DNA of 64,000 bases from Leptospira weilii (GTDB lineage Bacteria > Spirochaetota > Leptospiria > Leptospirales > Leptospiraceae). The DNA lies in contig NZ_CP040840.1 of assembly GCF_006874765.1 (NCBI RefSeq), positions 374,501 through 438,500 of the forward strand, given 5' to 3'. Under the pieces are notes generated by a model. It saw nothing but the letters and a program-made list of their open reading frames with translations, was not told the DNA's origin and searched no databases. Below are positions 7,416 through 21,309 of the stretch, one piece after another. Position 1 is the first letter of the stretch; every line of letters begins with the position of its first letter. The position numbers and the translations under genes are program-made.

Positions 7416-8671
7416 ACTTTCAACTTCCAGATCCTCTTGTCTTGACCCACGGCGGTTAACTGATATACGATTTCCGAATCCTTCCAGTGGTTGTCCATTA
7501 CCTGCTCATTCAACTTCGTTTGATGTTTTCTCAATCTTACAAGCGTTCCTAACAACCGATCCAACGCCGCTTCCTTTTGGTCATAGGTCATCTTCAGATA
7601 CTTCTTTTGAAACTCCTTCGCCTTCGCTTGTGCGATTTGTTTCCGTGTCTTCTTCTTGCCTTCTTCCTTCTTCGCCGGTTTCTCTTTTTTTGCGGTTGGC
7701 TTCGGCTCTTTGGTTTTGAGTTCTTTCTTTAATTCAGTTACATATCTCCGAGCCGTTCCAAGTGGTATGTTTTCATTCTCTGATACTTTCTTGGCTAATT
7801 CTACCGGCTTCTCGATCAAACTATCACCCTGATAGTTTGATTTTTGATCTGATCCGATTTTCAAAGATTCACCCTGAATCTTTGATCTTTCATTCGAACC
7901 TTGACTCCTACCGATCAAAAGATGACCCTCATCTTTTGATTTCTCAGAGAACAATACTTCGCTTAACATTTTAGAATCCTCTTTCAAACCTTCACCGTGA
8001 AGGTTTGATCCTTGCTCTTCTAAGGTGCCAACTTCACCAAATAAGCCAAGCTCCGATTCCAACATTCCTTCCGTTTGTTTTTCCACCCGAGAAGACAATT
8101 CCCCGTTTGTTTCTTCTTCACTTTGTATTGTAGACGATTCGCTCTTGCGATCCCCACCTCGATTGTCTTGGACAAGTTCATCCTTGTATTTCCGAAGGAT
8201 TCTTTTCTTTAGCCGTTCTTTTCTTTGCTCCGCTGTCAGATGTCTTCGAAATAAATTGTCTCCTTCTAGGATGTCGTATTCCTCTTCCGGTGTTAGTTCG
8301 TTCATATAGTAACGAACCGGGATGTTCTCGATTCTCCGACGCACGTTCTCGTCTTCGTGTTCCTTTAACTCTAAAGCTATCCGGTAGCGGTTCTCTCCCG
8401 TGACTATCTTTCCGTCTTTTTTGGCCGTGAGTGCATCCAAGATTCCGTTCAAAGCGATGTTCTCTTTCAAACTCTCGTATTCTTCTTTTGTCAACGGTTC
8501 AAAGTCATTTCTGGGATTCGGTTTCAAACTCTCAGGTTTTACCATCTTCACAATCGGATTCAAGGTCACTCCCTTCGGTATATACTGTTTTTTGTATATA
8601 GACCCAGGACGCGGACTTGCTTCCTGTGCGTCCATCCACTCGTTTGCTTTTTCTTCCTGACTCTTCTTCAT
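7412..8671 (-). CDS. parB: ParB-like centromere-binding protein with palindrome-rich insert
   Basis: The 419-residue protein has an N-terminal ParB/Srx domain: [31 protein letters not shown], then [16 protein letters not shown], matching the GERRxxA nucleotide-binding motif, and [17 protein letters not shown] typical of the ParB linker. Residues about 175-300 are a low-complexity insert in which short units such as [20 protein letters not shown] and [11 protein letters not shown] recur; the DNA there holds four hairpins (7816-8008). A segment [16 protein letters not shown] resembles a helix-turn-helix, followed by a Lys/Glu-rich tail. ATG overlaps the parA stop by four bases. With ParA it should segregate the replicon. 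Confidence 0.85.
   Translation of the reverse strand: MKKSQEEKANEWMDAQEASPRPGSIYKKQYIPKGVTLNPIVKMVKPESLKPNPRNDFEPLTKEEYESLKENIALNGILDALTAKKDGKIVTGENRYRIALELKEHEDENVRRRIENIPVRYYMNELTPEEEYDILEGDNLFRRHLTAEQRKERLKKRILRKYKDELVQDNRGGDRKSESSTIQSEEETNGELSSRVEKQTEGMLESELGLFGEVGTLEEQGSNLHGEGLKEDSKMLSEVLFSEKSKDEGHLLIGRSQGSNERSKIQGESLKIGSDQKSNYQGDSLIEKPVELAKKVSENENIPLGTARRYVTELKKELKTKEPKPTAKKEKPAKKEEGKKKTRKQIAQAKAKEFQKKYLKMTYDQKEAALDRLLGTLVRLRKHQTKLNEQVMDNHWKDSEIVYQLTAVGQDKRIWKLKV
7816..8008. repeat. Four 25-bp palindromes inside parB (R1)
   Basis: Hairpins at 7816-7840, 7861-7885, 7915-7939 and 7984-8008 each have 10-base perfect arms beginning TCAAA and ending TTTGA, with loop ACCCT (ACCGT in the last). 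The inner five bases of each arm differ from hairpin to hairpin but always pair: for example TCAAACTATC with GATAGTTTGA and TCAAAAGATG with CATCTTTTGA. Core R3 has two intact hairpins (42029-42053 and 42119-42143) and one degraded. All sit in frame. They may be parS-like sites, RNA structures, or mobile palindromes. Confidence 0.8.
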
Positions 8672-9513
8672 ACTACTACCTTCCGCTTCTTCCCATTCAT
8701 CCCCGTTAGTTCCAACACTTCGTTTGTCAGCTCCTCGAATAACCCGTAGCCCTTTGTGTTCTCTTTCAATGGCTTTCCGAGCTCTGTGGCCGTCTCAATC
8801 GCCGACAACTTCGATACTACGGTCTTCGACACCTTGTATTTCTTTTGCAAAGTCAAGATTCGTTCCGATTCCTTTTTGCTCTTGCCTACAATCGAAGGCA
8901 CAAGTAACGTCTTTGGGTTCAGAGGACTGACGACAGAAGACTGAGGACCGGTTTTCATTTCTGTTGCATCTCGTTTTTCTAATGCAGAGTTTCTTGAACT
9001 GTCATCGCGTAGTCCTTCGATTTCTCCGAGTAACGTCTTTGTCCCTTGAAAGTTCCATCTCGACGGCTTCACCGGAAACAATACTAGATCCGCTACCGAC
9101 AACGCAAATCTTAGCTCCAGACTCAAATACACCGGCGTATCGATTATTACAAAATCATAATCTAGTTTTCTCAAACGATCTACAAAAGATCCTAACACTC
9201 TCGGGTCGCTCCCTAATTCCTCCGTTATCTTCCCCAAAGATATTGTCGCCGGTAGGATGCTAATTCCCGGAAAACGAGTTTCATACGCACAAGTCCCGAT
9301 TTCTTTTTGTTCCAGTAACGCGTGATATACGTTTCTTTCGTCCAATTCCTCTTCACTCACTTCCCTCAAGAAAAAGTCCGTTAGGTTGTTGTTCAAATCC
9401 AAGTCCATACAAAGGACTCTCTTTCTCTTTTCCCATAACTGTAACGATAGATTGATCGCCGTTGTAGTCTTGGCGACTCCGCCTTTCAAATTCGCAAGCG
9501 TGATAATATACAT
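8668..9513 (-). CDS. parA: ParA-type partition ATPase
   Basis: The 281-residue protein starts [26 protein letters not shown] with the deviant Walker A motif KGGVAKTT (signature Lys at residue 10), followed by [14 protein letters not shown] and Walker B in [16 protein letters not shown]. This is the compact ParA/Soj class without an N-terminal DNA-binding domain. GGAGG lies eight bases before the ATG at 9513. It is the first gene of a coupled parA-parB-coiled-coil set. ParA forms an ATP-dependent nucleoid-bound gradient that moves ParB-centromere complexes. The C-terminal third has a serine-rich stretch ([14 protein letters not shown]) missing from the R3 copy. Confidence 0.92.
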   Translation of the reverse strand: MYIITLANLKGGVAKTTTAINLSLQLWEKRKRVLCMDLDLNNNLTDFFLREVSEEELDERNVYHALLEQKEIGTCAYETRFPGISILPATISLGKITEELGSDPRVLGSFVDRLRKLDYDFVIIDTPVYLSLELRFALSVADLVLFPVKPSRWNFQGTKTLLGEIEGLRDDSSRNSALEKRDATEMKTGPQSSVVSPLNPKTLLVPSIVGKSKKESERILTLQKKYKVSKTVVSKLSAIETATELGKPLKENTKGYGLFEELTNEVLELTGMNGKKRKVVV

Positions 9514-9595
9514 ACCCAGGGCCTCCTAACTTGTTTAGGTTTTTTGAAAATCTTGTTTTTGGTTTTGTTTTTGAACTTCCCGACTCCGTCGTGAG

Positions 9596-9651
<56 letters not shown>

Positions 9652-9765
9652 CTGCTAAAGTAGAGAAGTCCTCTCTTCAACCGGTCCTTTCCGTTTGGTT
9701 GTTTAGAGATATGGAATGTTTTTAGTTTCTAACCCTCAAACATCCAATCACTTTCAAAAGAGAAG

Positions 9766-10877
<1,112 letters not shown>

Positions 10878-11005
10878 TAATTCCTCACTTTGTAGGTTTT
10901 TGGTGTTTTGTTTTTCTTCTGTACCTTGCGTTTTGTTGTCCGTTCCTCGATTTTTTCGAGAATCGCCGTTTCGCTCGGTTATTTTGTTTCTTAGGGCCGA
11001 TGGGC

Positions 11006-11046
11006 TCGCTAGGCTACCCCTAGGCGAAGGGGGGGCGATCCCCAGG

Positions 11047-11059
<13 letters not shown>
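11006..11059. repeat. Two CTAGG/CAGG-rich 22-bp repeats between primase and recombinase genes (R1)
   Basis: Units at 11006-11027 and 11038-11059 share the pattern TCsCyAGGCTACCCCyAGG followed by CGA. The first is an interrupted inverted repeat, TCGCTAGG against CCTAGGCGA. R3 has three CTAGGCGA words at the same place (about 45050-45115). CTAG is usually rare in bacterial DNA, so the cluster stands out. In R1 the end of the primase frame runs into the second unit. Confidence 0.55.
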
Positions 11060-13980
<2,921 letters not shown>

Positions 13981-14104
13981 GAGGAAAGGCTCCTTGGAGG
14001 GAAAATTTTTTAACCGTATAGGGCGATAAGATATTAACCTTACACGCAATCATCATTTACTCCGTAGGGTTACTTTAGTCCAGCCGAAATTTTCCCTAAT
14101 ATCT

Positions 14105-14121
14105 AAAATCCTTGAGATTTT
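14105..14121. promoter_or_regulatory. Inverted repeat in the divergent primase/XRE promoter region (R1)
   Basis: Arms AAAATC and GATTTT are separated by five bases in the 166-base gap between the divergent primase and regulator genes. It is a plausible operator for the XRE protein encoded just downstream. The motif is short, so chance cannot be excluded. Confidence 0.35.
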
Positions 14122-14146
14122 TACCCCGTATGCTTAGTTGTACTGA

Positions 14147-14542
14147 GTGAAATCATCTCATTCTACAGAAATCCTTGCTGAAAAGCTCGGTAATAATATT
14201 CGCTCCCTACGTTCAAAGAAAGGTTGGTCTCAATCCGAATTAGCGGACAAGGTAGGCGCGCATCTCACTCATATCAATAGAATCGAAAATGGTAAGTATC
14301 TACCTTCTTTGGATACAGTAGTCCTTCTAGCAGAAGCCTTAGAATGTTCTCTTGATATTTTAGTGAATGGATCGGCTGAATCTTCTAAAGATATTCGAAT
14401 CGAAGATCAATCGTTTGCTGAAAAAATTCGATTACTCAATTCCTTAGATACAGAAGAAAAAAAAGCTGTTACTCTTTTTCTGGACTCTTTACTTTCCAAG
14501 AAAAAGATGATAGGAATATTACAAGAACTTCAGATTAAATAG
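14147..14542 (+). CDS. XRE-family regulator
   Basis: The 131-residue protein has a Cro/C1-type helix-turn-helix at residues 14-68: LGNNIRSLRSKKGWSQSELADKVGA, then THINRIENGKYLPSLDTVVLLAEALE. The C-terminal half is helical, ending in a Lys-rich segment. The frame is closed by TGA directly before the GTG at 14147, so GTG is the first possible start; no good ribosome site is visible. It is transcribed away from the primase operon and probably represses it and itself, like a prophage or plasmid copy-control repressor. R3 has a functional counterpart at 48272. Confidence 0.85.
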   Translation: MKSSHSTEILAEKLGNNIRSLRSKKGWSQSELADKVGAHLTHINRIENGKYLPSLDTVVLLAEALECSLDILVNGSAESSKDIRIEDQSFAEKIRLLNSLDTEEKKAVTLFLDSLLSKKKMIGILQELQIK

Positions 14543-14589
14543 ATTTCAAAAATCCTTCTAACAGATCGAAAATATCAATAACTAAACCC

Positions 14590-14796
14590 ATGAAAGTCCT
14601 ACTCGATATTAAAGACGACAAAGCCCATTCACTCCTGGAAATCCTAAAGGGGCTTTCTTTTGTGAAGACAAAAACTCTCACTTCTCCCAAAGCTAAATTC
14701 ATTGAAGACGTTAAAGAAGCAGTCGAAGAAATGAAACTTGTAAAAGCCGGTAAACTAAAAGCAAGGCCCGCTCAAGATTTACTCGATGAACTTTAA
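14590..14796 (+). CDS. Antitoxin of RelE-type pair
   Basis: This 68-residue acidic protein (MKVLLDIKDDKAHSLLEILKGLSFVKTKTL) has a short beta strand and helix like an N-terminal DNA-binding head, and ends PAQDLLDEL. It overlaps the downstream toxin start by 11 bases. It is assigned as antitoxin from size, order and overlap; the subfamily is not clear. The pair is transcribed rightwards, opposite to the core operon, and is missing from R3. Confidence 0.78.
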   Translation: MKVLLDIKDDKAHSLLEILKGLSFVKTKTLTSPKAKFIEDVKEAVEEMKLVKAGKLKARPAQDLLDEL

Positions 14797-15121
14797 AGTT
14801 TTTACTCTGCCTAAATTCGACAGGCAAGCGAAAAGGCTCATTAAAAAGTTTCCTTCTCTCAAAAAAGAAATCGCCGGACTCATCGAGTCTCTGAAAACAA
14901 ATCCGACTCAAGGAACCAAAATCGCTTTAGACTGTTACAAGATCCGCCTCTCCATTGCCTCAAAAGGTAAAGGAAAATCAGGCGGCGCAAGAGTCATCAC
15001 TCACTTTCTCGTGAAAGACACTATCGTCTTTCTAATGCTCATCTACGACAAGGCCGAACAAGAAAACGTCTCCAACGCCGAAATCGAAGAACTTTTGAAA
15101 GAAATAAACATTCCTCTTTGA
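14786..15121 (+). CDS. RelE/ParE-superfamily toxin
   Basis: The 111-residue basic protein shows the RelE/HigB-like pattern: FTLPKFDRQAKRLIKKFPSLKKEI, then YKIRLSIASKGKGKSGGARVI, and FLVKDTIVFLMLIYDKAEQENVS. The GKGKSGGARVI segment is typical of ribosome-dependent or HigB-like mRNA interferases. The gene overlaps its antitoxin by 11 bases. Its stop is close to the convergent gene ending at 15130, so the two transcripts meet tail to tail. It is expected to act as an addiction module. The R2 copy is identical. Confidence 0.85.
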   Translation: MNFKVFTLPKFDRQAKRLIKKFPSLKKEIAGLIESLKTNPTQGTKIALDCYKIRLSIASKGKGKSGGARVITHFLVKDTIVFLMLIYDKAEQENVSNAEIEELLKEINIPL

Positions 15122-15129
15122 AATACCCT

Positions 15130-15918
<789 letters not shown>

Positions 15919-15972
15919 TCCGTTTTCGTTCTGTTTCTCTAATATATATTTTTTGATATCGCACACTAATAC

Positions 15973-15997
15973 AAAAAAACCCGGCTATTACACCGGG
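15973..15997 (-). terminator. Rho-independent terminator (R1)
   Basis: On the minus strand the sequence reads CCCGG, an eight-base loop, CCGGG, then seven T. It stops transcripts coming from the cassette B operon and the small genes at 16215-16826. The same structure, with a changed stem, ends the matching operon in R3 (48748-48771). Confidence 0.82.
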
Positions 15998-16214
15998 CAA
16001 GTTTGATCTTTAGATACACTCATGATTTCTAATATACTTTCAAGGTCCAAAACCTCTTAAGTCGAAGGGGTTTTAGTCTTACACTATCGTTTTGATATTC
16101 GGGTCTTCCGCTTTCGCCAAATCTTCGCTTTAGTTCGAAGCAAACTTCTTTTGTTTTCCTCGAAAAGACTGCTGACATCTAATTCCGCTTCACTGAACCC
16201 TAATACCTGTGTTT

Positions 16215-16430
16215 TTACTTCGGTAGATACGGAAGTATTTCCTGAATACGCTCCAAATCCTCCGGAAACATCTGTACCTTCACAAGACTTTCCTGCTCCG
16301 CATCAAAGTAAACGCAACTTACTTCAGGGCTCCAAGTTACATCCACATACATCTTTTGGCCCGTTCTCTTGTCTCTTACCGCTTCCCCTAACGCATATCC
16401 TTTACTACTTTTCTTTTCCTTTGCTTCCAT
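16215..16430 (-). CDS. Small YodC/DUF2158-like protein
   Basis: The 71-residue protein has the pattern YALGEAVRDKRTGQKMYVDVTWSPEVSCVYFD, recalling YodC/DUF2158 proteins (length about 60-75, a GxxVxxxxGxxM core and a C-x-(W/Y)-F motif), then PEDLERIQEILPYLPK. I take ATG 16430 because GGGGGA lies about five bases upstream; the upstream TTG lacks a site. Four paralogues occur in the window (also 31890, 48897 and 49246), always between an immunity-like gene and the terminator. The function is unknown; it is cytoplasmic by sequence. Confidence 0.7.
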   Translation of the reverse strand: MEAKEKKSSKGYALGEAVRDKRTGQKMYVDVTWSPEVSCVYFDAEQESLVKVQMFPEDLERIQEILPYLPK

Positions 16431-16616
16431 CTCTTCCCCCAATTTTTTTGTACTCTAATGGGTTCCGATTTCTCTTCTCATCCCTTACTCGCTCCCTTTC
16501 GATCTATTGAAAGAAGGAAGCTTTATTTGTTTTTCGATATATGATCATTCCTTGAATCAGCATCTTGTTTCCAATTGCCGCCGGCATTGCTCTTTTGTTT
16601 TCGAAAACCCACTCTT

Positions 16617-16826
16617 TCACTCTTTATTTTTCTTTAGGTTTAATTTGAGTCCCTTAAAGTCGTCGCCTAATACTCTGTCTCGTTTCAGTTTCTTCCAGAT
16701 CTTTTTCGCATGTTCCACGTCTTCCATCGTTTGCAATTTCTCGATTACTCTTTCGGGTGTAAAAGGATTGCCTACGAAAAACAAGATCCAGGTTCTAAAA
16801 CTCATCTGTATTTGTAGTTCCGACAT
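16617..16826 (-). CDS. Small conserved protein of unknown function
   Basis: This 69-residue basic protein (MSELQIQMSFRTWILFFVGN, then MEDVEHAKKIWKKLKRDRVLG) has an AAGGAAA ribosome site before its ATG. The same protein is encoded in unit 2 at 32307-32516, with synonymous changes, which supports real coding. It is missing from unit 3. It lies in the operon downstream of the cassette B partner gene. No family is recognised; the head is moderately hydrophobic but too short to call a membrane segment. Confidence 0.6.
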   Translation of the reverse strand: MSELQIQMSFRTWILFFVGNPFTPERVIEKLQTMEDVEHAKKIWKKLKRDRVLGDDFKGLKLNLKKNKE

Positions 16827-16871
16827 TCTTTTCTTTCCTTAGTTCAATAGTCCGTGCTGGGTCGGCTCAGG

Positions 16872-16889
16872 TGATTCTTTTGCGAATCA
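16872..16889. other. Short hairpin after the cassette B partner gene
   Basis: Arms TGATTC and GAATCA enclose TTTTGC, immediately after the stop of the gene at 16890. The same hairpin with one loop change lies at 33223-33240 after the related gene. There is no T run, so it may protect the mRNA end rather than terminate. Confidence 0.4.
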
Positions 16890-17480
16890 TCAACTGTCAA
16901 ACGGCAATATCTCAGATACACAAAGTTTACCCGTTTCTTTGCGGAATGCGTCTTTAATGTATATCTCGATGAGATAATGTTTTACGGAATTTCCATACGG
17001 AGCGGAATCTGATACATTGCTATTGTTGTCCGCATATATAGGCATTGGATCAATACTATCGGTAGGATTTTCATCTTCATCATCTTCTCGCAATACTTCC
17101 ACTCTTCCTACTTTTGGAACTACCTTTGTAATGATCTGTATTTTTTTAATTCGAGCATATTTACGGTCAAAGGCTTCTCCCAAATCGGTACAAGCGAATA
17201 TACTCCAATGTTCGTTGTACAAGTAATTTGCAGGAGTCTTGATTACGATGGTTGGCTTGGTCCCTGGTAAAATCGGAAACTCCACATACGTCTTTGCAGA
17301 TCGGTCAAACAACTTCTTTTGATCTTCCGCTTTCAAACCCACAACTTCCGGAATGACGACCTTCTTTTTTTCCCCCAAGTGATACTTGTAGCTCGAATCA
17401 ATGGATTTTTGTTCGTAATTGTCCAAGGATTCAGAAAACAAAATCCCAAATGTTAGAAAAAACAAAATTAAAATTCTCAT
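16890..17480 (-). CDS. Exported protein, candidate immunity partner of cassette B
   Basis: The 196-residue product begins MRILILFFLTFGILFS, a short signal peptide with likely cleavage near FSES and no lipobox Cys. ATG 17480 is chosen because the signal starts there; AAAGGAG lies rather far (about 13 bases) upstream. The mature part is soluble and contains KKKVVIPEVVGLKAEDQKKLFDR and KHYLIEIYIKDAFRKETGKLCV. The gene starts 70 bases after cassette B ends. A paralogue (33241-33834) sits at the same place after gene C, and the two differ most in the middle, in step with differences in the tips they follow. An immunity role is inferred. Confidence 0.72.
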   Translation of the reverse strand: MRILILFFLTFGILFSESLDNYEQKSIDSSYKYHLGEKKKVVIPEVVGLKAEDQKKLFDRSAKTYVEFPILPGTKPTIVIKTPANYLYNEHWSIFACTDLGEAFDRKYARIKKIQIITKVVPKVGRVEVLREDDEDENPTDSIDPMPIYADNNSNVSDSAPYGNSVKHYLIEIYIKDAFRKETGKLCVSEILPFDS

Positions 17481-17549
17481 ATATATTCTCAAACTCCTTT
17501 GCTCAAACAAATTGCCTTCCTCCAAGAAGAAGGAAGGCATTCCCCAAAA

Positions 17550-19589
17550 TCAACGATTAAACTGAACGCTGTAATCTCTCTGTTCAGGTTTTTTCTTCAA
17601 ATGATTTTGTAACTCCGCCTGCAAGTATTCTTCTTTTGCATTCTTTCTCAAATCATTCAAATGATTCATGAGTCCGTCGCTGTAATCGGAAGAATTGATC
17701 ACGGAATATCCAAACTTAGGATTGTTTTTGAACAAGGTCTCCATACTGTTAAACGCTCCGTGTTGACCCGCCATTTTGTTGAGTCCTCCTGTAACAAACA
17801 CCTCGTTCTTTCCGGTTTGTGCGTTGTAAAAGTAACTCCGGATCGGAACCTGACAACCTTGAGAAGTTGGCCCCACTTTTCCAGGAACGTAATCGGCTAT
17901 GATCGTTTTCGTTTTTGGGTCCGCTTTAAAATTAACAACGTCATTCCCACCTTGGTGGATAAAGACCTCGGTCATTTTCTTCAAGGATTCAAACGTTCTT
18001 TCCGCCGCACTGTGTTTTCCATCCGCATTCGCGTCTCTGGCTCCCGGTACGCTTCCGTCAACCATTCCCGCTAAAAACGCGTGCTTCCATTCACCTGCGG
18101 TTTTGTCCACTCCCACCATATTGAAATGTCCTGTCGAAATTTCTCCAACACCTCCGAGTGCCGCACTGCTTGGATGTTTGTCTGTTCCCGGAAAGCTTTT
18201 TTGTCCCGGTTGTGTGGACGCAAAATACACTCCTTCCAACTTTCCTTTGTTAACCGCGAGCATATAGTCGCCATGATTCGCATCCTGAGAATCCACTGGA
18301 ACCCTGATTCCTACCATATTCAAACCGTTGTCGTTCCAGCCGTATCCTTTCGTCAACGCTACCCCTTTAGAATACGCCGCCAAATCTCCGTTAGCCGCAC
18401 CGTGCGCCATTAACGCTTGGCCTTCCGCGTGTCTTGCCGGGTTCATCGTGGCCGGATTGATCTCCACCCACTCGGTCTTGCCTTTTTTAGTTTGTTTTTC
18501 ATACAACTTGCCGTTCGAGTCTTCCACTATATCACCCGTCGCCTTGCCGCCTCCGGAACCAAGGGCTACCGGTATCGCTCCGGGTTTCTCACTTCCACCC
18601 GTTATCAATCCCTTAGCCTTGTCATACAAACCTTGGAGCATTCCCACGGCCCCACCCTCATAGTTGTGAACCAGAACCCCGTCCGCGACAAAGTACGTAT
18701 GATTCACATCCACTTCGATGTTGTAAACCTTTGTCGTCTCAACAATGTATTCACGGACTTCAGTTACACAAATCCATTCTCCTGTAGTCAAAAGTAACTC
18801 GTCGCCAACGCGCAAGTCCTTCGTCTTTCTCCAAGTTTCCGTTTGTTTCAAGGTCGCAGTCTCAGTAACTCCGTAAGAAGAAGATACATTAGAATCTGCT
18901 AAAACGATCTCGTCCCTTCTCGACCAAAAAGGGTGATTCCAAGTCGTTTCAATCACCGTTCCGTATTCAGTCTCCAAATCAAATAGTAACGTCGTATTTC
19001 TTCTAAACAGTTCAATCACCGGTTGGTAGCTCATCTCTCTTGTCTTTTCATCCCAAGAAAGAACTTTCTCTCCAACCTGGATCTCTTCGATCTCTCTCAA
19101 TCCTTCTTGTGTCCATACAAGTGTTCCCGCCGTAAAACATACGTTCTGATGATACTTCCCATCCGATCCCACGTATCCGTATTGGTCGCTTGCTCCGCCC
19201 GTCGTAAAGTTGTTCACCAGAAAGTCTTTAGCGCTTCCTAATACATGATCCAGTATCGATGTTCTCGATGACCCTTGTTCGTTGATTCCAAAGTTCCCGT
19301 TTGTGTCTCCGCTCCTTCCTCGTTTCTGGAGTTCCTTCGCGATGTCGGCATCACTCATATCCAGGATCTTACTCGCATCTTGTCCGCTGTCTTGCATCTC
19401 GTGGATCAGGGCTTCTTTTCTTGCCGCGTTTAACTTGTCTTCCGCGCTTGCGTATCCGGCTCCGTTAAGTACATCAGCACCGGTTCTGTTTTGCGCTTCT
19501 CTTTGTTTGGCTTGCGCTTCTGCGTCTTCTTTTGCTTTGCCCGATACAAAATCAGCCTTCCACTTGTCTGCAAGGTAATTGCAACCCAT
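17550..19589 (-). CDS. Orphan C-terminal cassette B: Hint domain plus IHxG/SxGC enzyme-like end
   Basis: The 679-residue frame starts MGCNYLADKWKADF, the same backbone point as cassette A, with no signal peptide or clear ribosome site, so it is probably silent. Residues 151-309 are a Hint (intein/hedgehog-type) self-processing domain: C151 in VCFTAGTLV, ETTWNHPFW with H219, and final VHN (H308, N309). This resembles the pretoxin-Hint domains placed before toxin ends. Residues 519-530 fit a 12-residue EF-hand calcium loop (D, N, D, G, S, E at positions 1, 3, 5, 6, 9, 12). The last part has IHQGG (H545) and SQGCQVP (C579), reminiscent of the HG...SxGC active site of L,D-transpeptidase (YkuD) folds. 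Cutting at Hint would release the end. Confidence 0.75.
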   Translation of the reverse strand: MGCNYLADKWKADFVSGKAKEDAEAQAKQREAQNRTGADVLNGAGYASAEDKLNAARKEALIHEMQDSGQDASKILDMSDADIAKELQKRGRSGDTNGNFGINEQGSSRTSILDHVLGSAKDFLVNNFTTGGASDQYGYVGSDGKYHQNVCFTAGTLVWTQEGLREIEEIQVGEKVLSWDEKTREMSYQPVIELFRRNTTLLFDLETEYGTVIETTWNHPFWSRRDEIVLADSNVSSSYGVTETATLKQTETWRKTKDLRVGDELLLTTGEWICVTEVREYIVETTKVYNIEVDVNHTYFVADGVLVHNYEGGAVGMLQGLYDKAKGLITGGSEKPGAIPVALGSGGGKATGDIVEDSNGKLYEKQTKKGKTEWVEINPATMNPARHAEGQALMAHGAANGDLAAYSKGVALTKGYGWNDNGLNMVGIRVPVDSQDANHGDYMLAVNKGKLEGVYFASTQPGQKSFPGTDKHPSSAALGGVGEISTGHFNMVGVDKTAGEWKHAFLAGMVDGSVPGARDANADGKHSAAERTFESLKKMTEVFIHQGGNDVVNFKADPKTKTIIADYVPGKVGPTSQGCQVPIRSYFYNAQTGKNEVFVTGGLNKMAGQHGAFNSMETLFKNNPKFGYSVINSSDYSDGLMNHLNDLRKNAKEEYLQAELQNHLKKKPEQRDYSVQFNR
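18056..19571. repeat. Tip segment identical between cassette B and gene C
   Basis: This stretch equals 34419-35934 (offset 16363), covering the Hint domain and the first half of the enzyme-like end. Downstream, toward the stop, the two copies diverge in the catalytic-like region and in the partner gene. Confidence 0.85.
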
Positions 19590-19594
19590 TGCAA
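19579..19594. other. TTGCAA-CCCA-TTGCAA junction motif at the start of cassette B
   Basis: Same motif and same relation to the cassette ATG as at 3805-3820, now joining cassette B to core R2. Confidence 0.5.
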
Positions 19595-19671
19595 ATCTAA
19601 CTCAAAAACCCAGTTTTCCCAGAGCATTCCTCGATCCGAAGCGTTTTAGCCCTTAGTAAACTTCCACCCTT

Positions 19672-19710
<39 letters not shown>

Positions 19711-20116
19711 AAAATTTCCTTTAGAACACTTTGAGAATATTCAATTTCCTTCATGTTCTTTCCAAAAAAAACGGAAAAAAACGAAGGATTTTTTAGGATT
19801 TCACTTCTAAATTCCGGAAGAATTGGAGATTCAATTTCCAAGTTTAAGCGTTTCACTTTAGCAAAGTTAAGAATTGCGGAAAATTGCGGATTTCTTCAGA
19901 GATTTTAAACATACGAGCAAGAGTCTTGCTCGAAACGGATTCCTTGAGAAATCAAAGCAAGAGAGTGAACTTTTGATCGGTAAGAGTCAAAGCTCGAACT
20001 AAGAACCAAAAGACGGCCCTCAAAGTCAGTTTCATCGCCTCCAATTCGTATCTTGCCAGGATTCAACGATTCGTACGAGTGTTTTGCGTTTCCGCAATAC
20101 GAAAACGTTCTTTAGG

Positions 20117-20424
20117 GCTCGAACAAGTCTCACACAGGACCCAAACAAGACCTGAATGGGACCACTTTGAAAATCACAGAGCTCGAATAGAACCCGTTTG
20201 CAAAAGCATAGAGCCCGAACAAGTCCCGTTTGAAATGCGATAAAACCACAATCAAGGCCGGTTTGCGTTCATTCACGCTCCTTTTTTCTCCTTTAGGTTA
20301 AAGACAAGTTAAGGATAAGCGAAGAACAAGACAACGACAGGCAAGTTTAGGTTAAAGATAGGTGAAGCACAGGCAAACTTAGGTGAATGATAGGATAACG
20401 ACAGGTTAAGGACAGGACAATCTT
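20117..20424. repeat. 32-bp and 11-bp tandem repeats (R2)
   Basis: Four 32-bp units (20117-20244) and twelve 11-bp units (20295-20424), unchanged from R1. If they are origin iterons, the array carries two functional copies. Confidence 0.55.
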
Positions 20425-20741
20425 AGAAACTAAAAACCGGCTCTTGAACTAGGGTTTCAGGAGAACACTTCTTCAAAACAAGGCGGCCACTCCCTTTTTA
20501 GTCGTGAAACGAAAATCCTTTCGGGTGAAATTGAAATCCATGTTAGTAAATGCTAGTGTTTTCCCGAACCCGCGATTTCATTTTTAAGCCTTCCACCTTC
20601 TTTTCGATGGATAAGCTCAAAATTCTTCAAACGAACTAAGTTTCCATTGAGAGTTCACTCAAAAAAGAGAGAAAAGTAAGCTTGCCCATCTGGAAAAACC
20701 TCATATCGTTCATTTTGATTTTCAATCTCATATGACCAGCA

Positions 20742-20853
20742 GGGGGGTAGTTACTCTCCCCCTCCCGCCCGACGTTTCCGTCGGGTTTCGTCTTTAGAGG
20801 GAAAAAGTCCAAAGATCGTCTTTTAAAAGTTTAGAGGCTCCAAGGAAAGGAGC
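20742..20853 (+). ncRNA. Conserved three-hairpin element (R2)
   Basis: Second copy of the element at 4968-5079: G5/C5 stem, CCCGACG-TTTC-CGTCGGG stem and GCTCC/GGAGC stem. Strand and nature (RNA or DNA structure) remain open. Confidence 0.4.
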
Positions 20854-21309
20854 GCAATGTATAATGGCGGGTCGTTCGATGCTTTCCTCTTGAAATCAAG
20901 AAAGCGATTGTGGGAAAGTTTCTTTCTGACTCCAATCTTCGGCAACTCGTTTTTTCAGAAAGCAGCGTTTTAGGGCTCGCACAAGTCCCGTTTTTCGTAC
21001 TTTTTTCTTCTTCGGCAAGAGTTCTTTAATTCTACCTTCTTCCGGTTTTTTTCCCGGTTTTTTCCAATACAATCAAGATCCTTCCGTTAAACCGAAATCA
21101 ACTCTCAACCATTATTGTGGAATTCTGTTCCGTGAATTCGATTTTAACATTGTGCCACTTTGTGCCGATATCATTGAATTAATACGGGCTTTCGTTTTCT
21201 CTTCCGCTTGTATCCCGAAATCTTTTCGTGATTGGGATTTCCAAAATATTACAGCTAAAGAGGGAAGCTTTCCAGCAATCCTTGTGAATGAAAGAATATC
21301 GTAACTTGC

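Noticed and set aside
16486..16535. Imperfect hairpin near a T-rich stretch (and similar at 49160-49200)
   Set aside because: There is no plus-strand gene to terminate and the stem is mismatched in R1; left out as a terminator.
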